Of a stretch of DNA of 64,000 nucleotides, positions 1 to 8,334 are shown piece after piece. Numbering within the stretch: position 1 is the first letter of the stretch; the number at the start of each line of letters is the position of its first letter. The notes below the pieces were generated by a model. The model saw only the letters and a list, made by a program, of their open reading frames with translations, did no database searches and was not told where the DNA came from. Source of the stretch: Fusobacterium varium (GTDB taxonomy: Bacteria; Fusobacteriota; Fusobacteriia; Fusobacteriales; Fusobacteriaceae); NCBI GenBank assembly GCA_021531615.1, contig JADYUE010000001.1, positions 124,001 to 188,000 of the forward strand, given 5' to 3'. The position numbers were made by a program, and so were the translations under genes.

Positions 1-71
1 AGCTTATCATCTGTTATTCCAGTTAATTTTTTTGCCAATTCTTTATCATAAAAATCTTCAGGTCTTTTCAT
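1..71 (-). CDS. Partial phage protein downstream of the major capsid gene
   Basis: Only the first 24 codons are visible, reading leftwards off the window edge. The start ATG (69-71) has an AGGAG ribosome site 9 bases upstream. It lies 52 bases after the capsid gene on the same strand, so it is probably the next head gene of the Mu-like late operon. In Mu-like phages this slot often holds a small head-completion protein, but too little is visible to assign a family. Confidence 0.6.
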   Translation of the reverse strand, partial: MKRPEDFYDKELAKKLTGITDDK

Positions 72-123
72 TTTATTTTCTCCTATATTTATACAGAAGA
101 GGGAAAATTCCCTCTTCTATATT

Positions 124-1917
124 CTAAGATGTTTTATTTTTTACTATTTGGAAGTTCTCAGGAAGAACTACTCCAAATCCTAAACCTTTTTCCATGTAGT
201 ATGCAGTCCATCCTTTACCTGTAAGCTGATCTTTTATAGATAGATTCATCTTTGGATTAGTTATTCCAAGCATTCCACCTTTAAAATCTCCAAAGACCAT
301 GAAAGGTTCTCCATCTCCAGCCTCCGCCATAGTTTTTAATCCTGAACCTGCAGAGTCTATAATTACAACAGGTCTTGAAAGTAGTTTTCTTTCTCCACCA
401 TTTTTCAAGTCAATTAGTTGTAATCTTCCATCTTTATCTTTTAATAATGTTAAAGCTGTCCATGTTTCTCTTCTCATGTACCACTTTGCCTTTGATGAAA
501 TTTCATCTTTTGTATTTCCAAAAAGAGTTACAAGTGCATCTATTTTTCCAGCCTCATCTAATGTTGTTAAATTCCATTCCACTTTTGCAATGTCATCTTC
601 ATTTAAAATTCCTTTTGGTTGTTTTGTTCCTGTTCCACTGAACATAGTATTTGCTATTTTTAATGCCCAAGCATATTCCACTCTGTCCATTAAGAAAGCA
701 ACATATCCAACATAGTTAGATGCCATCAATTTATTAGAAATTTTTGGAAGTGCATAAATTTGGTGCATTGCAATGTTTACATCTTTTAATTTAACTCCGT
801 CAGTTTCATTTCTTGTGTCTTCTTCTCCTACCCAAGCGACTTCAGGAAGAGAGATCTCTTCTCTGTCAAGGTCAAGAGAATTATCTGTAATACTGATTAT
901 ATTTAAATCATTTACTACAGGATTGACTTCTTGTAATCTTTTAAATATTCCTAAAAGTTGATGTGCTTTTACAGCTGCTTTTGTTCCTTCTCCTGTTGTT
1001 GTTGCTGGTGTTGCAAATTTTAATACTGTTTCAGGTGTTATTTGCTTTAATTTTCCACCATTTTCAACGATTGAATTGTATGCAGCCATAAATTCATCAG
1101 CAAAAGAAACTTGTGCTTTCGTAGGTGTGAAGTCTGCTTTTAAACCTTTAATAACATTATTAATTTCATTAAATTGTTCATTGAAAGCATCTTTCACTTC
1201 TTCTGTAAGAGTTTCTTTTATAGCTGAAAATTGTTGTTCCAGCTTTGAAATTTTACCCGGTAAGGCTTTTATTTCTTCATCTCTTTCAGCTGAAAAAATT
1301 TCTTTTTGCATTGCTCCTATAAGTGCTGCTATAAATGTTTGTTGTTCTTGTAGTGTCATTTTATCTTCTCCTTCATTATCATTAAATACTTTTGTTATTT
1401 TACTGCCATGAACTGCTCCCTTTGGTGTAATAGAACCTTCGTAAGCAGTAAATTTTTTTATTTCGTAAAACCAGCTTGTTCTGCCGTTTTGTGTTATTTC
1501 TTTGCTTTCTCCGTCTTCTATATCTCCACCTGCAGAAAGTTCAAATTTCGCTCCTTGATTTTTCATTAAATCGTAAAGAGCATAGGCTTCTTTATTTATA
1601 ACATTTCCATTTTCATCTGTTGTAAGCTGTAATTGAGCTTCTATCTTAAATCCTTCATCAGTTTCTATCCCTTTACAAGTTCCGACAGGAATATTGTTAC
1701 CTCTATGGTTATATAATAAAAGCATTATTTTCCCTTCATTTGCTTTCATACTCCCTTTTATAAACTTATAATAACCATGTGCAAGATTTTTATGATTATA
1801 ATTTACTAAAAGACCTTCAAAGCAACCTTTTTTGTCTTGCTTTTCCTTAAATTCTTCAAAATCAACCGAAAAATCAATTGTTTTATTTTTTAAATCATCT
1901 TCATTCTCTTTTCCCAT
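124..1917 (-). CDS. Fused prohead protease / scaffold / HK97-type major capsid protein
   Basis: This 597-residue protein joins two head genes that are usually separate. Residues about 15-185 look like an HK97 (U35) prohead protease, with candidate catalytic His71 (LLLYNHRGN) and Ser128 (FELSAGG). Residues about 187-265 are charged and helical, like a scaffold or delta domain. Residues about 285-595 resemble the HK97-fold Phage_capsid family (PKISNKLMAS, GKGWTAYYMEKG). It follows the portal and F-like genes, the normal position for Mu I and T functions. Met187 has its own good ribosome site (GAAGGAG, 8 bases upstream), so a 411-residue capsid-only product (124..1359) may also be made. Family assignments come from motif recognition. 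Confidence 0.85.
   Translation of the reverse strand: MGKENEDDLKNKTIDFSVDFEEFKEKQDKKGCFEGLLVNYNHKNLAHGYYKFIKGSMKANEGKIMLLLYNHRGNNIPVGTCKGIETDEGFKIEAQLQLTTDENGNVINKEAYALYDLMKNQGAKFELSAGGDIEDGESKEITQNGRTSWFYEIKKFTAYEGSITPKGAVHGSKITKVFNDNEGEDKMTLQEQQTFIAALIGAMQKEIFSAERDEEIKALPGKISKLEQQFSAIKETLTEEVKDAFNEQFNEINNVIKGLKADFTPTKAQVSFADEFMAAYNSIVENGGKLKQITPETVLKFATPATTTGEGTKAAVKAHQLLGIFKRLQEVNPVVNDLNIISITDNSLDLDREEISLPEVAWVGEEDTRNETDGVKLKDVNIAMHQIYALPKISNKLMASNYVGYVAFLMDRVEYAWALKIANTMFSGTGTKQPKGILNEDDIAKVEWNLTTLDEAGKIDALVTLFGNTKDEISSKAKWYMRRETWTALTLLKDKDGRLQLIDLKNGGERKLLSRPVVIIDSAGSGLKTMAEAGDGEPFMVFGDFKGGMLGITNPKMNLSIKDQLTGKGWTAYYMEKGLGFGVVLPENFQIVKNKTS
1357..1374 (-). promoter_or_regulatory. Internal ribosome binding site and start within the protease-capsid gene
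   Basis: GAAGGAG (minus strand, 1368-1374) lies 8 bases from an in-frame ATG (1357-1359) that is codon 187 of the fused gene. The position falls exactly at the boundary between the protease domain and the scaffold/capsid part. This suggests separate translation of a capsid-only form, comparable to nested protease/scaffold genes in other tailed phages. Confidence 0.6.
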
Positions 1918-1926
1918 TTCTCCCTC

Positions 1927-2673
1927 CTATCTGTATATTTGTAGGCAACTACATCTAACTGTTTCTGAAGCTGGTAAATCAGGATCATGTGGACACTCTG
2001 CATATATCCCACTCCCTAAGTCCCATTTCTCATTAATTTTTATCCATTTGTTATTTAAAACTTTGTGATTTTCCCTATCCATTTCTTTCCCACCAATATG
2101 CACCCAGCCTTTTTCTTTCATTCCTGAAGCTTTTGAAGTTTTAAAAGACACTTGATTTATTGAAGAAGATGTTTCTGTTCGTGCTATTGTACTTGCTCTA
2201 TATTCACTCATATTTTCCACAGAAGACATTATTTCCTTAACTAAATCTTTATGCGACCAACCTTCCCTCTGTGCCTGTACAATGATCTTGTTAAGTTTGT
2301 CTTTCGTTGTGTTAGTCATCATCTTTGCTTTTTTCAAAGCGTTTTTCTTATTAAAGTCCTCTACGAAATAGTCACGAACACCTTTTATAACCTTTTCAGA
2401 AAGTTTTTTATTATAAGCATTTTTAAATACTCCTATTGTTTCATCAAGGTTATATAAATAAATAACTTCTAAAACATCCTTAAATTTTTTCTGAAGATAT
2501 TTATAGTCAATATCAATAACTACTTTCACTTCATCAGCAAATTTACTTCCATTATCTTTTTTTATCTTTTCAGAAAAATCTATAAAAACTTTTTTTAATT
2601 TCTTTTTATTTCTTATAGATAATTTCTTTTCTAAATTTTTAAAAAGTCTGATATGTTTTTTATATTTTTTCAT
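1927..2673 (-). CDS. Mu F-like minor head (head morphogenesis) protein
   Basis: A 248-residue protein whose C-terminal third resembles the phage Mu F / SPP1 gp7 head morphogenesis family: RASTIARTETSSSINQ, then a GWVHIGG.....R.NHKVLN segment and a terminal CPHDPDLP.....RCSC patch typical of the family. The N-terminal part is lysine-rich and helical. Such proteins sit between portal and capsid genes, enter the procapsid and may be ejected with DNA. Its start overlaps the portal stop by one base, indicating translational coupling. It is shorter than Mu F (over 400 residues), which is common in Gram-positive and fusobacterial phages. Confidence 0.8.
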   Translation of the reverse strand: MKKYKKHIRLFKNLEKKLSIRNKKKLKKVFIDFSEKIKKDNGSKFADEVKVVIDIDYKYLQKKFKDVLEVIYLYNLDETIGVFKNAYNKKLSEKVIKGVRDYFVEDFNKKNALKKAKMMTNTTKDKLNKIIVQAQREGWSHKDLVKEIMSSVENMSEYRASTIARTETSSSINQVSFKTSKASGMKEKGWVHIGGKEMDRENHKVLNNKWIKINEKWDLGSGIYAECPHDPDLPASETVRCSCLQIYR

Positions 2674-3920
2674 TAAATATCATCTTCTTTTTCCATTTCT
2701 GTATCTATTACTTCCAAAGTTTCGTCAAGAGTAACATCTCCAGCACTAACCAGTATTACATCTCCTTTTTTTCCTAAATCTTCCAATTCAATATCAGTCA
2801 TTTTTGAAAGAAATTTTCTGTATTCATTAATTGTTACCCGATTTTTAATCGGTTCAAGATTTTTTATAACCTCGCTTATATCTTCTTTTAATTCATCTAT
2901 TCCTGTAAGGTCATAATCTATAAACTCTCCTTCTTTCAAATAATCTCTCAGTAAATAGTTCAACCACCCTTTAAGATTATTAAAAAAAGGAATTATCTCA
3001 TCTTTATACAGTTCTTTTTTGGCATGTCTCCTATTTTGATAAGTAGACTCTCCTCCACCTACAAGCTCTGCTGGAACTCCTGTAGAAATAGCTGTTCTTT
3101 CATATGCTTTTTGTTCACCTGCATTCCAATCTGTATCAATAGGAGCACGAGAAGTATCCTGATATTTCAAACCTGAACCTAGTACCAAAGGTTTTCCTGC
3201 ATGATTAGAGCCTCCATTACTTGCTGTATATTTATCTGAAATTTCTTTTCTATCTTCCTTGTCAACATATCCTTCTGTTGATAATATTCCCCCCGGCTTT
3301 CCAAGATTTTTAGCTAAGCTCCAGTTCCACTCCCAAGCCTTTTTTACATAAGCTCCCCAAATTGCAAAAGCATTATGTTTACTATATCCTAATGTTGTCC
3401 CTTGCCCTGAAACTCCATCTTTTACATTTGAATAATTTGGACTTCTTATCCACATAAAATTTTCTAATTCTTCTCCTGATATGTTTCTATGAGGATTCAT
3501 AATTTCAATTCTTGAAATATTGTTTCCTTCATAATGGACAGTAAAATTATTAGGATTATGTATATATAAGTCAGGACAAAAATTAGAAAGCCCTTTTACA
3601 ACTTCCAATAAAACTCCATTATCATATCCTTCATACCAAACAAGAAAATAATCTATAAAATCATTGAATGAAGTATTCTTATTTATCATCTTAAAAAGAT
3701 TTACAAGAGTATGTTTAGTTAATTTTTCTTTTCCTTCATTTGATTGCTTATATACAGAAAACTCAATGTTCTGACAGGCTTTTATTTTCTTTTTCATAGC
3801 AATCATAAATGCTCCTTGCTGTGAAATTGTTGCCATGTATTCAGAACTGTCAAAAGAAGATTCTCCACCATACATAACAGAGCACATCTTTTTAAATAAC
3901 CATTGTTTAAAAAAATTCAT
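2673..3920 (-). CDS. Phage portal protein (HK97/PBSX type)
   Basis: A 415-residue protein with features of the HK97-type portal family: an early segment describing peptide and nucleotide contacts (AMKKKIKACQNIEFSVYK), a central GVPAELVGGGESTYQNRRHA segment matching the conserved GvP...lg....s.y.n.e part of portals, and an acidic C-terminal tail. It would form the dodecameric channel at one capsid vertex that docks the terminase during DNA packaging. It follows the large terminase by 12 bases and is coupled to the F-like gene, the normal order terL-portal-F. Confidence 0.85.
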   Translation of the reverse strand: MNFFKQWLFKKMCSVMYGGESSFDSSEYMATISQQGAFMIAMKKKIKACQNIEFSVYKQSNEGKEKLTKHTLVNLFKMINKNTSFNDFIDYFLVWYEGYDNGVLLEVVKGLSNFCPDLYIHNPNNFTVHYEGNNISRIEIMNPHRNISGEELENFMWIRSPNYSNVKDGVSGQGTTLGYSKHNAFAIWGAYVKKAWEWNWSLAKNLGKPGGILSTEGYVDKEDRKEISDKYTASNGGSNHAGKPLVLGSGLKYQDTSRAPIDTDWNAGEQKAYERTAISTGVPAELVGGGESTYQNRRHAKKELYKDEIIPFFNNLKGWLNYLLRDYLKEGEFIDYDLTGIDELKEDISEVIKNLEPIKNRVTINEYRKFLSKMTDIELEDLGKKGDVILVSAGDVTLDETLEVIDTEMEKEDDI

Positions 3921-3932
3921 TTTATATTCTCC

Positions 3933-5207
3933 CTAGTACACATACTTTCCTTTTTTCATATCCCGTTCAAAAGCATATCTTGTTGCATCAATCGTATGAT
4001 TATTTTTATCTTCTAAACGAGGTAAAGGATTTCCATCTTTATCTGTTGCATAATCTATAATTTGAAATTCTTTTGCTATATTTGGAGTTCTTGCTGGATC
4101 TATTACTATTGCTTCTAAATCTCCAAGCCACTTCTCTCCATACTCAACAGAGCCTTTTCCTTTTGTTGCCCCCCAAGCTGATAATTCATGTTCTCTTAAA
4201 TCATCAATAGACTTAGGTTCTGAACTGTCACAAGTTATCGGTTCTTCATAACCTTTGCTTAAAATATACTCAGCGACATTTTTATTACTTCTCTTAACTC
4301 CATAATATTCATCAAGAGCATAAATAATTTTTTTCTTTTTAGAATATCCCCATCTTACAAAAGCAACTGGATCGACTCCATATCCCCAGTCAAGTCCCTG
4401 CCTAACAATAGAAATATTATCTAAGTCTTCTTTTGTTATCTGCCTTATCTGAAGATTAGGGAAAGGTATGATCCCATTTCCTATTGCCTCCCCTAAATAT
4501 TCATGTCTATATTTAAGTTCATTTCTCTTTTTCAAATTCTCAGCATCTTCTAAAAATTGTTCAGAAATATGTGGATTGTCCAAATATGTAGAATGATGTA
4601 CATAGGTATTGTCATCAGTTCCACCAAAGCTATATTTTTTATTTACCCAATGTAATTTGCTTTGAGGAGGATTATAAGAAAAGAAACCTTTATATTTCAA
4701 CCCATTTTTTAATTTTCCTCTTGTTATTGATCTAATAACTGTTTCAACTTCTGCTTCTGTCTTAAACTCTGCAAGTTCTTCAAACCAATAAAGTGCAAGA
4801 GGAAAATCTGCAAGTTTAATTGATTTACTTTTTTGAGGATCGTCAACCCCTAAAAATATAATCTTATTACCTCTTTCTACATAAATTATTTCTAAAGGAC
4901 TTGCTTTAAATTTAAAATACTCTTCTACACCTAAGAATTGAATCGCCCATTTTATCTGTTCGTAAACAGTTCTGCTTAATGTTTCCCCAACCTTTCTGAA
5001 ACATACTGCACTGACAGGTTCAAGAATAATGCTTAGAACTATGAATATAGCTATATGAGAAGATTTTGCAGAACCCCTTCCACCTTTAAGAACATATCTT
5101 GAATATAATGATTCTTTCCAAAAAAGCCATACTTCATAAAAATTTTTATTCAGAAGTTCCGATATTCTTTTCTGCGGTCTTTTTAAGACTTTCATAAGTG
5201 ATGTCAT
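3933..5207 (-). CDS. Terminase large subunit
   Basis: A 424-residue packaging motor. The N-terminal ATPase shows Walker A KGGRGSAKSS (about residues 42-51) and a Walker B region ending in YWFEELAEF. The C-terminal part carries the acidic residues of an RNase H-like nuclease (QGLDWGYGVDPVAF, ITCDSSEPKSI, NHTIDATRYAFE). This matches the Terminase_3/PBSX-like family. The start overlaps the small-subunit gene by 62 bases; an AGGAG about 14 bases upstream supports the first ATG, although Met5 is possible. In Mu-like phages this enzyme packages DNA by a headful mechanism from the prophage end. Confidence 0.9.
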   Translation of the reverse strand: MTSLMKVLKRPQKRISELLNKNFYEVWLFWKESLYSRYVLKGGRGSAKSSHIAIFIVLSIILEPVSAVCFRKVGETLSRTVYEQIKWAIQFLGVEEYFKFKASPLEIIYVERGNKIIFLGVDDPQKSKSIKLADFPLALYWFEELAEFKTEAEVETVIRSITRGKLKNGLKYKGFFSYNPPQSKLHWVNKKYSFGGTDDNTYVHHSTYLDNPHISEQFLEDAENLKKRNELKYRHEYLGEAIGNGIIPFPNLQIRQITKEDLDNISIVRQGLDWGYGVDPVAFVRWGYSKKKKIIYALDEYYGVKRSNKNVAEYILSKGYEEPITCDSSEPKSIDDLREHELSAWGATKGKGSVEYGEKWLGDLEAIVIDPARTPNIAKEFQIIDYATDKDGNPLPRLEDKNNHTIDATRYAFERDMKKGKYVY

Positions 5208-5574
5208 CTATAATCAACACTCCTCTAATTTCCTCTTCTTGTTGTTCGGCTTCTTCTTTTTCTTTTCTCTGCCCTAAACTCTCTAAAACCTTTGATACTT
5301 TTAAAAGAGCATCTGCTGTTTTAGGATCTAATAGCTTATTTGGATTTTCTGAGATTTCTATCAATAACTTTTTATGTGATTCATCTATAATCCCTGCCAT
5401 ATCCCCGGCATTGAAATTAGCCATTTTTTTACTTTCTTTAAAACCTAATTCATCATTCCCTATCCAACGATAAATCGTACTTTTGCCTATATTCAATTCT
5501 TTTGCTATTTCTACTGCTGTTTTTCCTTGTGCATATAAGGATTTTGCCTTTCTTTGCTCTAATGTAAGCTCCAT
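5146..5574 (-). CDS. Terminase small subunit
   Basis: A 142-residue protein beginning with a helix-turn-helix (about residues 4-45: EQRKAKSLYAQGKT, then AVEIAKELNIGKSTIYRW) followed by a helical oligomerisation region and an acidic, glutamate-rich tail. This is the layout of small terminase subunits that recognise the packaging start. The chosen ATG has GAGGTGG upstream; nine extra in-frame codons lie further 5' without a better ribosome site. It overlaps the large subunit, as terS/terL pairs often do. Confidence 0.8.
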   Translation of the reverse strand: MELTLEQRKAKSLYAQGKTAVEIAKELNIGKSTIYRWIGNDELGFKESKKMANFNAGDMAGIIDESHKKLLIEISENPNKLLDPKTADALLKVSKVLESLGQRKEKEEAEQQEEEIRGVLIIDDITYESLKKTAEKNIGTSE

Positions 5575-5618
5575 TTTTTCCACCTCGCAATAGTTATACA
5601 TTGTTCTTTAAAAAAAAT

Positions 5619-5645
5619 TTTGGATATTTTGGAAACTTTGGATAT
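5619..5645. repeat. Three tandem 9-bp units upstream of the small terminase
   Basis: TTTGGATAT, TTTGGAAAC and TTTGGATAT lie end to end in exact 9-bp register, 45 bases upstream of the terS start. Short in-phase tandem units of this kind are commonly protein-binding iterons. The adjacent terS product or the upstream HTH protein could be the ligand, which is an inference. Confidence 0.55.
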
Positions 5646-5740
5646 ATGTATAAAATTATTTTGAATTTTTTATCAATCATTTGATGAAACATTTTAATTT
5701 ATTACATAATTTATTATTTTTTCTTACTTTAATCAGAAGG

Positions 5741-5850
5741 TATTCAAAAGGGAATCGAAAGGTTTTCTAAAGAATATTAAAGATATTTTTTGTAAATATT
5801 TATATTATAAAGAGTAATTCAAAAGATATTTGAAAGGAAATCGAAAGATT
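5741..5850 (-). promoter_or_regulatory. Pair of 24-bp direct repeats between phage HTH gene and terS (possible late promoter or operator)
   Basis: Copies lie at 5741-5764 and 5827-5850 and agree at about 20 of 24 positions (core GAATCGAAAGG or AAATCGAAAGA preceded by TATTCAAAAG or TATTTGAAAG). They occupy the only long untranslated gap (5602-5863) in the head-gene operon. No protein-coding potential was seen there. The position suits a late promoter or operator, perhaps read by the phage sigma factor encoded at 7642..8334. Confidence 0.45.
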
Positions 5851-5863
5851 AAAAAAAGTATTC

Positions 5864-6097
5864 TTAGAACAATGTTCCTTGAATACTTTCTTCTTTTAAT
5901 TGGTATATACTTTTTATTGTAGTATGCTTTTTAAACAATTCTATGCTTTCTACACTTACAAGCCAACTTCCTTTTGTTTTTCCTGCACCTTTACTATATC
6001 TTCCACCAAGTCGTCCATCTCTGAGCATATTATAAATAGTTTCTACTGAAACACATAATTTTTTTGCAGCTTGATTTGTTGTTATAAATTCTGCCAT
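5864..6097 (-). CDS. Excisionase/MerR-like helix-turn-helix DNA-binding protein
   Basis: A 77-residue protein with one winged-helix HTH of the excisionase (HTH_17) type: TTNQAAKKLCVSVETIYNML then RDGRLGGRYSKGAGKTKGSW, where the wing carries the basic and aromatic residues. Such proteins act as small regulators or architectural factors in phages. It sits between the methylase gene and the repeat-bearing gap before terS, so late-gene control is a plausible role. Its true target is unknown. Confidence 0.75.
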   Translation of the reverse strand: MAEFITTNQAAKKLCVSVETIYNMLRDGRLGGRYSKGAGKTKGSWLVSVESIELFKKHTTIKSIYQLKEESIQGTLF

Positions 6098-6150
6098 AGC
6101 ATCACCTCATTATAATTATATACTTTTTTTATAATGATGTAATAAAGATT

Positions 6151-6978
6151 TTATTTTATCATGCAATACCACTCTGCTCTTTCTGATGAGCAACCAAAAA
6201 AGGATCTTTTATATTTTTTTATTTCAAATTTTACTGCAGGAAAATTTTCTTTTATTAAATGTTGAAGATTGTTATTAAGGCTTCCAAAAATCATAAATAT
6301 ATTATTTTTTCCTAAATTACTTTTTATAAAATTTACAAGCCTAACATCATCTTTTTCTGTCCAATCTCCTTCATAGTTAAACCCTTTTTTACCTTCAGCA
6401 CCTGTTTCTAAAAGATATGGAGGATCTAAAAATATAAAGCTGTTTGAAAACTGCCATTTCTCGTTAAAAAACTCTGTTTTTATATCTAATTTTTTTAATA
6501 CTTCAAGATACTCCTTTAATCTTTTTATTTTCTGCTCAGAATAAAAATTTGAAGAAAGAGATTTACTTTTTCCAGCAACTCCTCCTAAAAGAATTAAAAC
6601 TTCTCTTTCCTCTTCAGTTACATTCTCTATTAGTTTTAAGTAATTTTCTTTTAATTTTTTAAAAGTTGCTTTATCTGTATTATAAATATTCCGTGTAGAA
6701 CTTAAAGGAATATTTTTATATACTTCAACTACTGCTTTTTCAAAAAGAGTGAAAACTCTATTTTTTTCATTTAATTTTATTAAATATTCCATTTTTGTAT
6801 CTTTTACATTTGTAAAAACATCTGCTCCTACATCAATATATAAATTTGCTGGAACTTCCAAACCTCCTGCAAACAGATCTACAAACTTTTTTTTCTTACT
6901 TTTTTCAAATATTTCTTTAATTTCTTTATAAAATTTACCTTTATTTCCCATATAACTAAAAACTTTTTTTATCTTCAT
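6151..6978 (-). CDS. Phage DNA adenine-N6 methyltransferase (Dam/D12 class)
   Basis: A 275-residue alpha-class amino-methyltransferase. Motif I is YMGNKGKFYKEI near the N-terminus followed by FVDLFAGGLEVPANLY for SAM binding. The catalytic motif IV is FLDPPYLLETG (about residues 185-195). This matches the Dam/D12 family that methylates adenine N6. No restriction gene accompanies it, so it is an orphan phage methylase, probably protecting phage DNA from host restriction or marking it. It is preceded by an AGGAGG site and lies just after a strong terminator, so it probably starts a new transcription unit or depends on read-through. Confidence 0.88.
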   Translation of the reverse strand: MKIKKVFSYMGNKGKFYKEIKEIFEKSKKKKFVDLFAGGLEVPANLYIDVGADVFTNVKDTKMEYLIKLNEKNRVFTLFEKAVVEVYKNIPLSSTRNIYNTDKATFKKLKENYLKLIENVTEEEREVLILLGGVAGKSKSLSSNFYSEQKIKRLKEYLEVLKKLDIKTEFFNEKWQFSNSFIFLDPPYLLETGAEGKKGFNYEGDWTEKDDVRLVNFIKSNLGKNNIFMIFGSLNNNLQHLIKENFPAVKFEIKKYKRSFFGCSSERAEWYCMIK

Positions 6979-7000
6979 TTTCCCTCCTGCAATTTTGCAT

Positions 7001-7047
7001 AAAAAAAAGCCCGGAGTTCTAACCTTTTTTGATTAGAACACCGAGCC
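7001..7047 (-). terminator. Strong intrinsic terminator closing the phage early/middle operon
   Basis: On the minus strand GGGCTCGGTGTTCTAATC and GGTTAGAACTCCGGGC pair around an A-rich loop and are followed directly by eight T. It separates the sigma-factor end of the early operon from the methylase and head genes. Confidence 0.85.
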
Positions 7048-7064
7048 CAATGCTACAAAGTGTA

Positions 7065-7214
7065 TTATTTATTTCTACCTAATATAACTACTTTTTTTCG
7101 TGCTTCAACTATATAACCATTTTTTATTTTCACCTCTCCCCAACCTTCATGCTGTCTAAGTTCTTCCATAATAAACTCTTCATTTTCTTTAATTTTTTTC
7201 TGTTCTTTTAGCAT
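7065..7214 (-). CDS. Small phage protein, 49 residues, unknown function
   Basis: A short ORF of 49 codons starting at an ATG with GGAG 5-8 bases upstream and ending 18 bases before the terminator. The product is charged: a lysine/glutamate-rich N-terminal helix, a WGEVKIKNGYIV beta-like stretch and a basic C-terminus. No family is recognised. Codon use and spacing fit the surrounding phage operon, so it is probably real, but homology could not be checked. Confidence 0.55.
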   Translation of the reverse strand: MLKEQKKIKENEEFIMEELRQHEGWGEVKIKNGYIVEARKKVVILGRNK

Positions 7215-7339
7215 AGCTCCATATCCTCCTTTTTTCAAGTCCAAGTTTTATTTAAAAACATACTTTTATATATAAATATCTTTATATTATATATGTTTAT
7301 CTATAACAATGCTGTAAAAAAAATATACATCAGTCAGCC

Positions 7340-7645
7340 CTAAAATAAAGACTGACTTTTGTATATCTTTTTTAATCTTCGTGCTTCTGAAGCATAAACT
7401 GCATAAAAAGTTGCCTTTGAAATTCCCATTTTCTGAAAAATTTCTTCATTTGTCAGATTAAAATTTCCTCTTATAATTTCTTCCAACTTTTCAAAATTTT
7501 CTTTTCTTATTCTCACACACTTTTTATAAACACTTGCTTTTCTTTGCCTTTTCGCTTTGAGCAGCTTATTTTTTATTTCTACATCTTCAGCTTTTAAAAG
7601 ACTAAGAATATAATCCCTTTCCTGTTCTGTAAGAATAATTTTCAT
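7340..7645 (-). CDS. Small helix-turn-helix protein downstream of the phage sigma factor
   Basis: A 101-residue protein. The N-terminal half is a basic coiled region; the C-terminal half (about residues 62-95) looks like a helix-turn-helix (LTNEEIFQKMGISKATFYAVY). Its ATG overlaps the sigma-factor stop (ATGA), so the two are translationally coupled. A DNA-binding or sigma-accessory role is inferred from this arrangement. The family is not recognised. Confidence 0.65.
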   Translation of the reverse strand: MKIILTEQERDYILSLLKAEDVEIKNKLLKAKRQRKASVYKKCVRIRKENFEKLEEIIRGNFNLTNEEIFQKMGISKATFYAVYASEARRLKKIYKSQSLF

Positions 7646-8334
7646 TTGCTTACAGCTCCTCTTAATTTAGATAAAATCCTATGCTTTTCAGCATTTATCC
7701 ACTGTCGTGTACATTTAAGTTCTCTTGCTAATTGACTTTCTCCATGCACTTTAAAGAAGATAGCTCTTAAAAGTTTTTCTTCATCAGGAGTACAATACCT
7801 CTTCAATATATCATCTACATAATCTTTTAAAATAAATCTATTAATTTCTCCTAAACTTCCTTTATCTTCTAAATCTGCTTCTCTTTCTAATTCATAATCT
7901 CCTTTGCTGCTCATTCTTTTTAAAGCGATTATAGTTTTTTCATTTAGATGATTTATTCTAAAAAATTCTTCCTCTGTTCCTTCAAATTTCTGTAATTTTT
8001 TATGCAAAAATATTAAATTATGGCTTGTTCTATATGTGTTTTTATTTACATATCTATCTATTGATTGTCGTACCCAATAATAAGCATAGGTAGAAAATTG
8101 AGTTTTTGATTCTACATCATATTTTTTTAAAGCTTCTAAAAGTCCTAATATTCCCTGTTGGAAACCATCTTCAGTATTTCCATACTGAAGATTAACAGTT
8201 CCAATAACCCAAAGATTATATTTAATTATTTTGTCTCTTGCTTCAAGATTTCCTTTCCTATACTCTAAGATTAACTTTTTAGTTTCTTCCCATGATAATC
8301 TTTTTTTAGTCCAATGTTTTAATTCAGCAACCAT
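7642..8334 (-). CDS. Phage-encoded sigma-70 family RNA polymerase sigma factor
   Basis: About 230 residues. Region 2 is clear: AREKIIKYNL-like helix (LEARDKIIKYNLWVIGTV), EDGFQQGILGLLEALKKYD and the DNA-melting/-10 helix QFSTYAYYWVRQSIDRYV. A weaker region 4 HTH ends the protein (GESQLARELKCTRQWINAEK). It lies at the end of the early operon, exactly where Mu keeps its middle/late activators Mor and C. This suggests that late transcription here is switched by a sigma factor. The chosen ATG (codon 4 of the longest frame) is better spaced from AGGA than the first. Confidence 0.85.
   Translation of the reverse strand: MVAELKHWTKKRLSWEETKKLILEYRKGNLEARDKIIKYNLWVIGTVNLQYGNTEDGFQQGILGLLEALKKYDVESKTQFSTYAYYWVRQSIDRYVNKNTYRTSHNLIFLHKKLQKFEGTEEEFFRINHLNEKTIIALKRMSSKGDYELEREADLEDKGSLGEINRFILKDYVDDILKRYCTPDEEKLLRAIFFKVHGESQLARELKCTRQWINAEKHRILSKLRGAVSK

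Noticed and set aside
299-1411. Several plus-strand open frames opposite the capsid gene
   Set aside because: They are complementary-strand shadows of a long well-supported gene and lack ribosome sites.
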